Of a stretch of DNA of 64,000 bases, positions 15,504-23,599 are shown piece after piece. The notes beneath the pieces are model-generated. The model was not told the origin of the DNA, did no database searches, and saw only the letters and a list, made by a program, of their open reading frames with translations. Numbering within the stretch: position 1 is the stretch's first letter; the number at the start of each line of letters is the position of its first letter. Origin of the DNA: Klebsiella michiganensis (GTDB lineage Bacteria > Pseudomonadota > Gammaproteobacteria > Enterobacterales > Enterobacteriaceae); the NCBI GenBank assembly GCA_000963575.1, contig CP011077.1, positions 1,736,001 to 1,800,000 on the forward strand, written 5' to 3'. The position numbers and the translations under genes were made by a program.

Positions 15504-16040
15504 GTGAATAAATCAATGTTAGCGGGTATAGGTATTGGCGTGGCCGCTGCGCTGGGCGTGGCCGCGGTAGCCAGTTTGAACGTGTTCGACCGTGGTCCCC
15601 AGTATGCACAGGTGGTGTCAGCGACGCCAATCAAGGAAACGGTTAAAACACCCCGTCAGGAGTGCCGAAACGTGGCCGTGACGCACCGTAAACCTGTTCA
15701 GGATGAGAACCGTATTTTAGGCTCTGCCCTGGGCGCCGTCGCCGGGGGCGTGCTTGGCCATCAGTTCGGCGGTGGTCGCGGGAAGGATGTTGCCACGGTA
15801 GTGGGTGCGCTGGGCGGCGGTTACGCCGGGAACCAGGTGCAGGGCGCGATGCAGGATGGGGATACCTATACCACCACCCAGCAGCGCTGTAAGACCGTGT
15901 ACGACAAATCAGAAAAAATGCTCGGTTATGATGTGACGTACAAAATCGGCGATCAGCAGGGCAAAATCCGCATGGATAAAGACCCTGTCACCCAGATCCC
16001 GCTGGATAGCAAAGGCCAGCTGGTACTCAACAAAGCTTGA
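15504..16040 (+). CDS. ycfJ: YcfJ, glycine-zipper envelope protein
   Basis: 178 residues. An N-terminal hydrophobic segment MLAGIGIGVAAALGVAAVASL acts as signal or anchor, followed in the middle by a glycine-zipper stretch (GAVAGGVLGHQFGGGRG and VVGALGGGYAGNQVQG, about residues 75-115) and a C-terminal part CKTVYDKSEKMLGYDVTY that matches E. coli YcfJ. GTG start at 15504 with AGGAGG at 15491-15496; the resulting MNKSMLAG equals the E. coli N-terminus, so an in-frame ATG at 15435 is rejected. Probably periplasmic or membrane-associated. The function is not known. Confidence 0.92.
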   Translation: MNKSMLAGIGIGVAAALGVAAVASLNVFDRGPQYAQVVSATPIKETVKTPRQECRNVAVTHRKPVQDENRILGSALGAVAGGVLGHQFGGGRGKDVATVVGALGGGYAGNQVQGAMQDGDTYTTTQQRCKTVYDKSEKMLGYDVTYKIGDQQGKIRMDKDPVTQIPLDSKGQLVLNKA

Positions 16041-16052
16041 TGCCGAGCCTCA

Positions 16053-16086
16053 AAGCAAACCCGCCCCCGGCGGGTTTTGCTTTTTT
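16053..16086. terminator. Terminator of ycfJ, probably bidirectional
   Basis: AACCCGCC-CCC-GGCGGGTT stem flanked by AAGC on the left and a T run on the right. It separates ycfJ from the convergent oxidoreductase gene, whose stop lies at its edge. Confidence 0.8.
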
Positions 16087-17104
16087 AGTGCTCGCCGCGC
16101 AGCGTTTGCTGCAGCGTCAGCAACGCCCTGACTTCCTGGATCCTGCGCCGGGTCAGCGCGGGAATCGCCTCAGGAGCCCGTTCAAACAGCGTTTTCCCGG
16201 CAAAAATAATCTCTCCCAGGCAGCGGTCGTACAGCGGCCCGCTGAGATCCAGCTTGGACTCATCGCCAACGCTCAGGGTTTCATCCGCCCCGCGGCGGTC
16301 GACGGCGATGACTCGGCCATCCTTCAGTACGATATTGATGCCTTTTTGCCCCCCGGCTGGCCCGGCATATTTGTTCAACTGCAGTACGCAGGGGATGCCG
16401 CCCATTTCCCCGCGCAGCAGCGCCTGACCTTCTGCCGTGGTGACATCGCCGGGCAAAATACCGTTGCCGAGTCGATCTTTGGCAAGCAGCAACTCCAGCT
16501 CCAGCGTTTCGTCAGCGCCCGCTTGTATCAGCGTTTCCCGCATCATCGCCAGCACGTGCGTGCCGATGTCCACGATAACGCCGTCCGGGTGGCGCAGCTC
16601 GCGAGTATCGGGCTCGCCGGTGGCAAAATTCAGCGCAATGGGCTCTCCGGCGGCATTAAACCCGCTGGGTTCCAGCAGGAATCCTTCGATGCGGTCGATA
16701 TCTTCGAGTCGGTCGATAAAACGTGCCGCATCGGTTCTTACCATCCAGTGATCCAGGGCGAGCACCCGCGCGGCAATGGCCGGATCGCTCAACAACGATG
16801 TGAGTTCGTCCAGCTGCTGTAGCGTTGCCGCGACGGGTTTTTCCACCACGACGGGCAGCGAACTTTGCTGTAGCACCTGCTTCAGCATCGGCCAATGCTG
16901 AAGCGATGACGTGGTGATAAACACCAGATCAAGCGGCAGCGCCAGAAGCTGGTTTAAGGAGGGGAGAAGCGTGATGGCATCAGAGCTGTAGCGTGGGGCG
17001 GGATCAAACCCGTAGCAAACTACATCATGTCGGGAAAGCCGCTGAATCGCCGGCAGATATGCCGTTTCTATCACGCTGCCCACGCCAATAAAGCCAATTT
17101 GCAT
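16085..17104 (-). CDS. Gfo/Idh/MocA-family oxidoreductase
   Basis: About 339 residues. N-terminal Rossmann fold with IGFIGVGSVIETAYLPAI for NAD(P), then the family's VVVEKPVAATLQQLDEL (Lys-Pro of the EKP motif) near residue 95, and a C-terminal alpha/beta domain. Start Met at 17104 is chosen because GGAG lies five bases upstream; the Met five codons earlier has no purine-rich site. It stands downstream of iutA on the same strand after a hairpin, so it may be partly co-transcribed with the aerobactin genes or be independent. The substrate cannot be told from sequence. Such proteins are not part of known aerobactin biosynthesis. Confidence 0.85.
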   Translation of the reverse strand: MQIGFIGVGSVIETAYLPAIQRLSRHDVVCYGFDPAPRYSSDAITLLPSLNQLLALPLDLVFITTSSLQHWPMLKQVLQQSSLPVVVEKPVAATLQQLDELTSLLSDPAIAARVLALDHWMVRTDAARFIDRLEDIDRIEGFLLEPSGFNAAGEPIALNFATGEPDTRELRHPDGVIVDIGTHVLAMMRETLIQAGADETLELELLLAKDRLGNGILPGDVTTAEGQALLRGEMGGIPCVLQLNKYAGPAGGQKGINIVLKDGRVIAVDRRGADETLSVGDESKLDLSGPLYDRCLGEIIFAGKTLFERAPEAIPALTRRRIQEVRALLTLQQTLRGEH

Positions 17105-17202
17105 ATTGTCTCCGGTCATAAGAGAGGAAAATATCCCTTATTTTTAAAAGACGATTTTGCGAGGGTCGAGGGATAAACTGTTAGGAAGGGTAAGCGTGTG
17201 AA

Positions 17203-17226
17203 CTTGCCCGGCGACTGCCGGGCAAG
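17203..17226 (-). terminator. Strong hairpin after iutA
   Basis: CTTGCCCGGC and GCCGGGCAAG are perfect 10-bp arms with a 4-base loop directly beyond the iutA stop. There is no T run on the minus strand, so it may stabilise the 3' end or act as a leaky terminator before the oxidoreductase gene. Confidence 0.6.
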
Positions 17227-17234
17227 GAAGAGGC

Positions 17235-19436
17235 TTAGAACAGCACGGAGTAGTTCATGCCGAAGGTGCGGCCACGGCCTTTGTAGTCATACAGCGAAGC
17301 AGGACCGTAGCCCGGGCTGTAATACAGTGGCGCACGCTGGCCCCAAACGGTGGTGTAGTCGCGATCCAGCAGGTTCTCAACGCTGAAGCTGAGTTTACCC
17401 ACCGGTAGCTGGTAGCTGCCGAGCAAATCAAGCGTGGTGTAACCCTTAAGTTCATTCCCCACATTGTCGCTCTCGCTAAACGACGTTGTGCTCTGCACGC
17501 GAAGGCTCCACGGGTCCGGCGCCCAGCCAATATAGGCAGTGGCCTTCGACGGGCTGGCGGATCTAACGTCAACCTTCGCCCAGCTACCGTTCACTTTTGA
17601 CTCGGTTTTTAAGACATTGAAGTTAGCCCCGGTGCTCCAGTCAGTGTCAGGGATAAAGTAATCAACCGCGCCTTCCACGCCATAAACCCGGCGTTTATTG
17701 TCATTCACGCTAATGGTCAGGTCGGTATTGGTGACGACTTCCTTATTAGACAGGGAGTAATAAGCGGCAATCTGCGTGCGCAGGTTGTCGCCGGTGTAAC
17801 GCCAGCCCAGTTCGTAGGAGTCAACCTTCACGCCCTGCAGTTTGCTCGCGCCTACGTTGACGCTGTTGGTCAGCGGCAGATGGCCGTTCACCGCCGCGCC
17901 GTAGGTGCCACGGCCATAGTATTTACCCGGATCAGGCAGCTCCACGCCCTGGGAGAAGTTCAGCCACGTCTGCTGGCGCTCGGTGAGGTGAACCAGCAGG
18001 CCGGCGTTGAACAGGTAGTTGTCGTAGTTTGTGGAACCGCCAGGGATAGCATCGGCGGATTTCACTTTACCTGAGGCAATTTGCTGCTGCTGCGCGTAGC
18101 CGATGAAATCATCAATCTTGTTCTCGGTGTACTGGTAACGCACGCCGCCGCTCAGGGTGAAGATCTCGTTGATGTCATAGCTGGACTGCAGGAACGCGGC
18201 CATGTTGCTAATGTCATACGCCGGGTAACGCCCGGTGGTATAGATTTTCTGGTTGTTCAGGCCGCCGGAAGCGCTGGCCTGGGCCAGATCGAAGAACATC
18301 TGGTTAGAGGTGAAGCGCTCGTGGTCCGCGTCCAGACCGTAGGTCAGCTGCCAGCCGTCGAGCGGTTTGCTGTTGAAGGTCAGCTTAGCGCCGTACTGGT
18401 TAGTATCCTGCTGGGAAGAGGAGAACGCGGTCGCTTTTTTGCTCGCATTTACTGTCGGGAACGGATAGAACAGCAGCGATTCATCACGGTAGTAAACCTG
18501 GCCCACCAGCTCCTGGCCGAGGAAGTCGCTGTTGGAATACTGCATGCTGATCAGGTGACGCTCGGTGCCGGGGACTCGGTCAGAGTTCAGCCCTTTGCTG
18601 ACGTACGGGCTGCTTGTGCCGCTGATGGCAGAGAAGTTTTTCCCGAGATTCAGGCCGTAATCGTCATCGCCCTTACTTTTGTAGTACTGGGTGACTAACT
18701 GCAGCTGCTGGTTTTCATCGATGTTCAGCGTCCCGGTGCCCATTACGTCCAGGCGGTCGGAATACTGTAAACCGGTCTGGGTGTTGTCGAGCAGGGTGGC
18801 ATCGCCGTTTCCGTCAAACCAGCCGCCGAATTTTTGATAGGCAATTGAGGCGCGGCCAGAAATATGGTCGTTGCCGCCGGAAATGGCGCTGGCGACGCGC
18901 TCATCGTGATCTTTGCTGCTGTTAAAGCCGCTCTTGATACCGGTTTCAAACTCTACCTGCGTATCTTTCTGGCCTTTTTTGGTCACGATGTTGATAAGCC
19001 CCCCGGTACTGCCGCCGCCGTACAGGGCGGTCGCGCCGGAAATGACTTCAATATGATCGATGTTGAACGGGTCGATAGAGTCCAACTGACGGGTATCGGT
19101 ACGGGAGGAGTTGAGACGCACCCCGTCAACCAGCACGACCAGCGGGCGACCACGGACGTTCATGCCGTAGTTGGTGCGGCTCTGGCTGCTGACGCCGAGG
19201 CCGGGGATCAGCTGGGCCAGCGCGTCTTTAAACTCTTTGCCGCCCTGGATCTGCTGCTCCAGTTCGGCTTTCTCGATCACCCAGGTGGTTTGGGCCATCT
19301 CTGCGACGGTGCGGTTGCTGCGGTTGGCGGAAACCACCATCGTCTCGTCACTGGTTTGCTGTGCCACTGCCGGCGCCATCATGGCGAGCAGTAACGGATT
19401 GAGCGCCCAAAGCGTTTGCTTTTTGGTTATCATCAT
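17235..19436 (-). CDS. iutA: IutA, TonB-dependent ferric aerobactin receptor
   Basis: 733 residues; outer-membrane beta-barrel receptor. Signal peptide MMITKKQTLWALNPLLLAMM ending after PAVA, TonB box region DETMVVSANR, plug domain with QTTWVIEKAELEQQ and NYGMNVRGRPLVVLVDGVRLNSSRTDTRQLD, barrel, and the terminal FGMNYSVLF with C-terminal Phe. It is very close along its length to IutA of ColV plasmids. The start at 19436 has AAGGAA just upstream; a start nine codons earlier would add MLVSPYEGT and is unlikely. It is the last gene of the iucABCD-iutA operon (gap of about 120 bp after iucD) and would be Fur-controlled from the iucA promoter. Confidence 0.97.
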   Translation of the reverse strand: MMITKKQTLWALNPLLLAMMAPAVAQQTSDETMVVSANRSNRTVAEMAQTTWVIEKAELEQQIQGGKEFKDALAQLIPGLGVSSQSRTNYGMNVRGRPLVVLVDGVRLNSSRTDTRQLDSIDPFNIDHIEVISGATALYGGGSTGGLINIVTKKGQKDTQVEFETGIKSGFNSSKDHDERVASAISGGNDHISGRASIAYQKFGGWFDGNGDATLLDNTQTGLQYSDRLDVMGTGTLNIDENQQLQLVTQYYKSKGDDDYGLNLGKNFSAISGTSSPYVSKGLNSDRVPGTERHLISMQYSNSDFLGQELVGQVYYRDESLLFYPFPTVNASKKATAFSSSQQDTNQYGAKLTFNSKPLDGWQLTYGLDADHERFTSNQMFFDLAQASASGGLNNQKIYTTGRYPAYDISNMAAFLQSSYDINEIFTLSGGVRYQYTENKIDDFIGYAQQQQIASGKVKSADAIPGGSTNYDNYLFNAGLLVHLTERQQTWLNFSQGVELPDPGKYYGRGTYGAAVNGHLPLTNSVNVGASKLQGVKVDSYELGWRYTGDNLRTQIAAYYSLSNKEVVTNTDLTISVNDNKRRVYGVEGAVDYFIPDTDWSTGANFNVLKTESKVNGSWAKVDVRSASPSKATAYIGWAPDPWSLRVQSTTSFSESDNVGNELKGYTTLDLLGSYQLPVGKLSFSVENLLDRDYTTVWGQRAPLYYSPGYGPASLYDYKGRGRTFGMNYSVLF

Positions 19437-19559
19437 TGTTCCTTCATATGGGCTGACTAACATCGGCCCAAATATGCTGTGTCCTCGTCATTCTTCAATT
19501 TGTCTCGGGGTTAACGGTTACCCCCCGTCCAGCAGCGGCCTGCGTTCCGGGGGATAAAC

Positions 19560-20915
19560 TCAGTTAGCGCCGGGCTGCATTTCGAATGATTTAGAGGAAT
19601 AGTGAGTTAAGGAAGCAGCGGTGTGCTGCGGTTTTTCCCGGCTGCCGCTGCGCCACTGAATCAGCGCGGGCGGCGTACTGAGATCGAACAAATCACGCCC
19701 CAGCGCGCGATTCAGAATTTTGGCGGAGCGCCATGCCATCAGGCTCAGCTGCGGCTCGGCGATCCCGTGGGTTTGCATGCTGGCGTTGACCGCGAAGATG
19801 TTATTGCCGGCCGGACCATTCCACTCCAGCGTAAAGTCGTCGCGCACTTTGAAGTTGCACTCATCAAGCATCATCATCCGTGGCATTAACGGCGAAAGCA
19901 TTTGCGGCAGCGTTGGGCGGTAGCCGGTGGCGAAAATCACCACGTCGCTGTCCAGCGTGTCATAGCCCTTGTCCAGGTGGTGCTCCAGCAGCAACTGCCA
20001 GCCCTGGCCCCGGCTTTCAAGGCCTGTCACCGAGCGGCTTGGCAGCAGGCGCGCATTGCGTGGCTGCCCCAGCACTTCAAAGCGGTGGTACAGTTCGCGG
20101 TAGATGGTCAGCAGCGAATCGGCGGTAATGCCGTCGGACGTCATCTTTTGCTCATCGAGCATTTTCTGCCGGGCGTCTTCATTCAGGCCCACAAAGCCAG
20201 TGACGTATTCCGGGGTGAAATATTCGTTGGCAAAGGCGGCTTCATCCAGTGCGTTAAAGTTATTGCGGCGCGAAACCCAGTTAACTTCGGCGACTTCGCC
20301 CCAGGCGCCACGGAACGCATTCAGGAACAGGTCGGCGCCGCTTTGCCCGCCGCCGACTACCGTAACGCGTTTCCCGGCCAGATTTGGCAGACGCAGGCTC
20401 ATTTCGCTGGCGTGGAAGCAGGTCGGCGTGGCGGTTTTTACGCACGGCGGCAGGTGAGGCTGTTTGCCAATCCCGAGGCAAATGTTACGTGCCAGGGTTT
20501 CTCCCTGGTCGGTCTGCACCACAAACAGCTTGCGCTGCTCGTCGAAATCAACGCGTTCAACCGTCTGGTTAAACTTCAGGTTGTTCATGCCTTCTGCGGC
20601 CCAGCGCAGGTAGTCCGAAAACTCGTCGCGTGAGACGGTGCGCAGCTCGGTGGTCAAAAAGCGGTAGAATTTTTTACGTTTCACCAGATAGTTCACAAAG
20701 CTGAACGGGCTGGTGGGGGCCACGGCGCTGACCAGATCTTTCAGGAACATGGTCTGCATATGACAGTCCGGTACTAACATGCCCGGGTGCCACGCAAAGT
20801 CAGGGCGGCTGTCAAAGAACTGGCTGCTAAATCCCTCTGCTTCGTGAGACAGCGCCGCAATGCTCAGGTTAAACGGGCCGATACCTACGCCAATAAAATC
20901 AACAGTGTTTGTCAT
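19560..20915 (-). CDS. iucD: IucD, L-lysine N6-monooxygenase
   Basis: First step of aerobactin synthesis: NADPH- and FAD-dependent N6-hydroxylation of lysine. 451 residues. The FAD motif is near the N-terminus (DFIGVGIGPFNLSIAALSHE), WHPGMLVPDCHMQTMFLKDLV follows, the NADPH-binding VTVVGGGQSGADLFLN lies near residue 185, and the ATGY-type FATGYRPTLP is in the C-terminal third. All are hallmarks of the ornithine/lysine N-hydroxylase family, and the sequence follows IucD closely. The ORF begins 3 bp after the iucC stop, and its C-terminus is slightly longer than the plasmid version. Confidence 0.96.
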   Translation of the reverse strand: MTNTVDFIGVGIGPFNLSIAALSHEAEGFSSQFFDSRPDFAWHPGMLVPDCHMQTMFLKDLVSAVAPTSPFSFVNYLVKRKKFYRFLTTELRTVSRDEFSDYLRWAAEGMNNLKFNQTVERVDFDEQRKLFVVQTDQGETLARNICLGIGKQPHLPPCVKTATPTCFHASEMSLRLPNLAGKRVTVVGGGQSGADLFLNAFRGAWGEVAEVNWVSRRNNFNALDEAAFANEYFTPEYVTGFVGLNEDARQKMLDEQKMTSDGITADSLLTIYRELYHRFEVLGQPRNARLLPSRSVTGLESRGQGWQLLLEHHLDKGYDTLDSDVVIFATGYRPTLPQMLSPLMPRMMMLDECNFKVRDDFTLEWNGPAGNNIFAVNASMQTHGIAEPQLSLMAWRSAKILNRALGRDLFDLSTPPALIQWRSGSREKPQHTAASLTHYSSKSFEMQPGAN

Positions 20916-20918
20916 AAT

Positions 20919-22652
20919 TCAATCCCTGGTTACCAGCCACAGCGGGTTTTGCAGATCCTCAAGGTAATTTGGCAGCATGCGGCTGCCGCCGTCCTGGTCA
21001 GGCCAGGTCAGTTTTACCGGGTTCAGCACAACGCGGATGATTTGTGGCTTAAAGAGTGAGAAAAGCGCAAAACGCGCCGACATTTGCGGGTGTTCCTGCA
21101 TGTAATCACTCAACACTGCGGCCAGCAGCTGATAAAAGCGGCTTTCCGGCACGCCAAGGCGGGCCATGAGCGGCGAAACAAAACGCAGCACCGTCACAAA
21201 ATGGCCGGTCTGCAAATCATGAATTAAATAATCGGCGCTCAGGCGAGCGGTAACGTCCCGCACTTCCTGAGGCAGGGAGTCCATCTCCGGGAACTCATCC
21301 TTCACCAGACGCATATCGCCCTGAAAATCTTTCAGCAGTACGCGCTGCGGCACGCCGTCTTTCATGGCGAGCGTAATATTTTGTCCGTGGGCGATCAGCG
21401 CCACGCCGTAACGGCAGAGCAGGTGATACAGCGGCACCACCACCGCGCGGAACATCTGTGTCAGCCAGGCTTCTGCGTCCAGGCCCGAGCGGGCAATATA
21501 GGCCCCAATCAGCGGCTGATTGTTTTCGTCGCACTCCATCAGGGTTGCCATCAGGATTGGCGTTTCGTCAGGCTTCAGCCAGCGACTCGGGTTCTCGCGC
21601 CAGATGACGCCGAGCATCTCCTGGTAGCGATAGGGTGCCTGAGCCAGCGCGGTGTAGCCTGTATGAGAAACATAGCCGGCAGCCGGCTCGCCGAGGATAG
21701 CCGCCCCGGTTTTGACCAGCGTGCTGTCGGTGGCGAAAACATTTTGCAGCCAGCGGGATGCCAGCGGCCCGGCGGCAATGTATTTGCCCGGAATACCGCG
21801 ATAGCAGGAAGTGTTGTAAATCGTCAGCGGCAGCTTGATGTCCAAACCGCCTTGGCGGCTGGCGTTGGTCAGCGTGCGCAGCGATTGCTGGGCCAGCCAC
21901 TGGTCGCCAAACTCGCCCAGAGAAACCATCTTGCCTTCTGCGAGATCGGCCACGAAATCCAGCGCGATCTTCTGCTGCCACTGCCACGGATGAACCGGCA
22001 GCGGCAGCCAGCCGTCGTCCAGGCCGCTGTCCTGCCAGGCTTGAGTAAAGCGGGCCAGTTCCTGCTCGTCCATTGCGGCGGCGATGAGCTGCTGAATATC
22101 CAGCTCGCTGTCGCAGCGCCAGACCATATGCTCACGTTTGACCGCCAGCCAGTGCAGGCGGAAGGTATTGGCATACTCCGGCGCATAGCGCTCCAGCGCC
22201 TCTTTACCCCAGCCGCGGCGGCCCTTGTTGAAGGCAAACTTCGGGTGGCCGCTCAGCAGGCACTGCAGGCGGTCAGCGTCCAGATCGATAAGGTTGTCCG
22301 CGCTCATGCCCCGGCGCGCATTCAGCAGCTGCAGGTCGCCCAGCAGCGTGGCATAGAGATCCTGCATATGCTCGGCCACGGTGGCATCACTCATCGACAG
22401 CACCGGCTGAAGCTGCATGAGTAGCGTCTGGGCTAATACAGGCTCGTCTGTGCAGCGCAACGTCTGCGCATCGATCCACAGCCAGCCCCAGATACCGCGC
22501 TCGGCGTTAAAATGCCACTCGGCACCGGCTAAGCTGATGCAGTAGCGATTTTCACCCAGCGATTCGGCCTGAAAAACATGCTCGTACTCGAGCTCAGCCA
22601 GCATTTTTGCCACCAGCTGGCGGTTAACGAAATCCCAGTCCTTGCGATTCAT
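20919..22652 (-). CDS. iucC: IucC, aerobactin synthase
   Basis: 577 residues, NIS-type (IucA/IucC family) siderophore synthetase. It makes the second amide bond, joining a second N6-acetyl-N6-hydroxylysine to the citryl intermediate from IucA with use of ATP. The ATP-site signatures of the family are visible: SGHPKFAFNKGRRGWG, LPVHPWQWQQKIALDF, TLTNASRQGGLDIKLPLTIYNTS split over the central part, and the C-terminal FerIIC-like/FhuF-like region YGVALIAHGQNITLAMKDG. ATG at 22652 overlaps the iucB stop by one base, so translation is coupled. Confidence 0.96.
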   Translation of the reverse strand: MNRKDWDFVNRQLVAKMLAELEYEHVFQAESLGENRYCISLAGAEWHFNAERGIWGWLWIDAQTLRCTDEPVLAQTLLMQLQPVLSMSDATVAEHMQDLYATLLGDLQLLNARRGMSADNLIDLDADRLQCLLSGHPKFAFNKGRRGWGKEALERYAPEYANTFRLHWLAVKREHMVWRCDSELDIQQLIAAAMDEQELARFTQAWQDSGLDDGWLPLPVHPWQWQQKIALDFVADLAEGKMVSLGEFGDQWLAQQSLRTLTNASRQGGLDIKLPLTIYNTSCYRGIPGKYIAAGPLASRWLQNVFATDSTLVKTGAAILGEPAAGYVSHTGYTALAQAPYRYQEMLGVIWRENPSRWLKPDETPILMATLMECDENNQPLIGAYIARSGLDAEAWLTQMFRAVVVPLYHLLCRYGVALIAHGQNITLAMKDGVPQRVLLKDFQGDMRLVKDEFPEMDSLPQEVRDVTARLSADYLIHDLQTGHFVTVLRFVSPLMARLGVPESRFYQLLAAVLSDYMQEHPQMSARFALFSLFKPQIIRVVLNPVKLTWPDQDGGSRMLPNYLEDLQNPLWLVTRD

Positions 22653-23599
22653 TACAGGCCTACCTCGCTAAAGAAGTTGTGGCGGTCCGCCATGACCAGG
22701 CGTGAACGCTTGTGCGAGAAGTCAAATTCCTTGCGCGTCACATAGCCCGCAGGCTCCAGATGTTTGAACAGGCGCTGATTGTCTGCGCGCGGCTCCAGCA
22801 CGGTGCGCTGCGTGCGCGGCTCATCCAGCAGCAGGTAGTGCGTCAGTCCACGCAGCCAGCTTTGCACATGGTGCGCGCCGCGCCACTGCTGTTCGCCCAC
22901 CAGCAAATGCAGGCCACGGTCAAACGGCTGCCACGGATAATGGCGACCAAGGCGATCTTCCGCTGCCCAGTAAATTTCAAAGTAGCTGAACGGCTGGTCG
23001 TCAAAGCAGCCGATCAGCGGAAACGCGTGTTTACCGGTGAGCTGGCGCTCAAGATACGCGGTTTGTACCTCCAGCGAGCCGCTTTGCTCCCAGAAATACG
23101 CCACGCGCGGATCGTTCATCCAGCGGGTAAAGCGCTCTGCGTCCTGCGCCGGGTCGGCCACGCGGAAGCTCAGCGTTTTGCGAACGCGTGGGTCATAGCG
23201 GCGGTAAACCTCTCCGGTCGGGCGGGCTGGGCGCAGCGGGAAATAGATCTCGCGCTCTGCGTCAAACACCATCTCGCCGGAAGCCTGATTCGCCGGAGCG
23301 CTGAGCCACAGCGGCAGCTGCCAGAAGGTCGCGCGGTGAACGATGTCGCTTTTCAGCAGATCGAACAGAACCAGCGCCTGGGGTTCTTCCCGCCATTCGG
23401 CATAAGGCAGCACGATAGACGTAAGCTGCGGCGCCGCAACGAACATCTGATCCAGCGCGTCACGCAGCCAGCCTGCCGGCAGTTCGCCCGGCCAGTGCAG
23501 AACCGCGCCGCCGTCCTGGCCCCAGCTCAGATTCAGAGGCTTATTGAGTTTTTCACAGCGCAGCCCGTGGCCGCCGTGAACAATAGATGCCTGAAACAT
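22652..23599 (-). CDS. iucB: IucB, N6-hydroxylysine O-acetyltransferase (acetylase)
   Basis: 315 residues. It transfers acetyl from acetyl-CoA to N6-hydroxylysine to form the hydroxamate. The C-terminal half is a GNAT fold: WMNDPRVAYFWEQSG, PFSYFEIYWAAEDRLGRHY, GLHLLVGEQQWRGAHHVQSW and a final strand with VLEPRADNQRLFKHLEPAGY, all as in IucB and related siderophore acetylases. The N-terminal 130 residues are the family's own extension. It starts immediately after the iucA stop and runs into iucC by one base. Confidence 0.95.
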   Translation of the reverse strand: MFQASIVHGGHGLRCEKLNKPLNLSWGQDGGAVLHWPGELPAGWLRDALDQMFVAAPQLTSIVLPYAEWREEPQALVLFDLLKSDIVHRATFWQLPLWLSAPANQASGEMVFDAEREIYFPLRPARPTGEVYRRYDPRVRKTLSFRVADPAQDAERFTRWMNDPRVAYFWEQSGSLEVQTAYLERQLTGKHAFPLIGCFDDQPFSYFEIYWAAEDRLGRHYPWQPFDRGLHLLVGEQQWRGAHHVQSWLRGLTHYLLLDEPRTQRTVLEPRADNQRLFKHLEPAGYVTRKEFDFSHKRSRLVMADRHNFFSEVGL

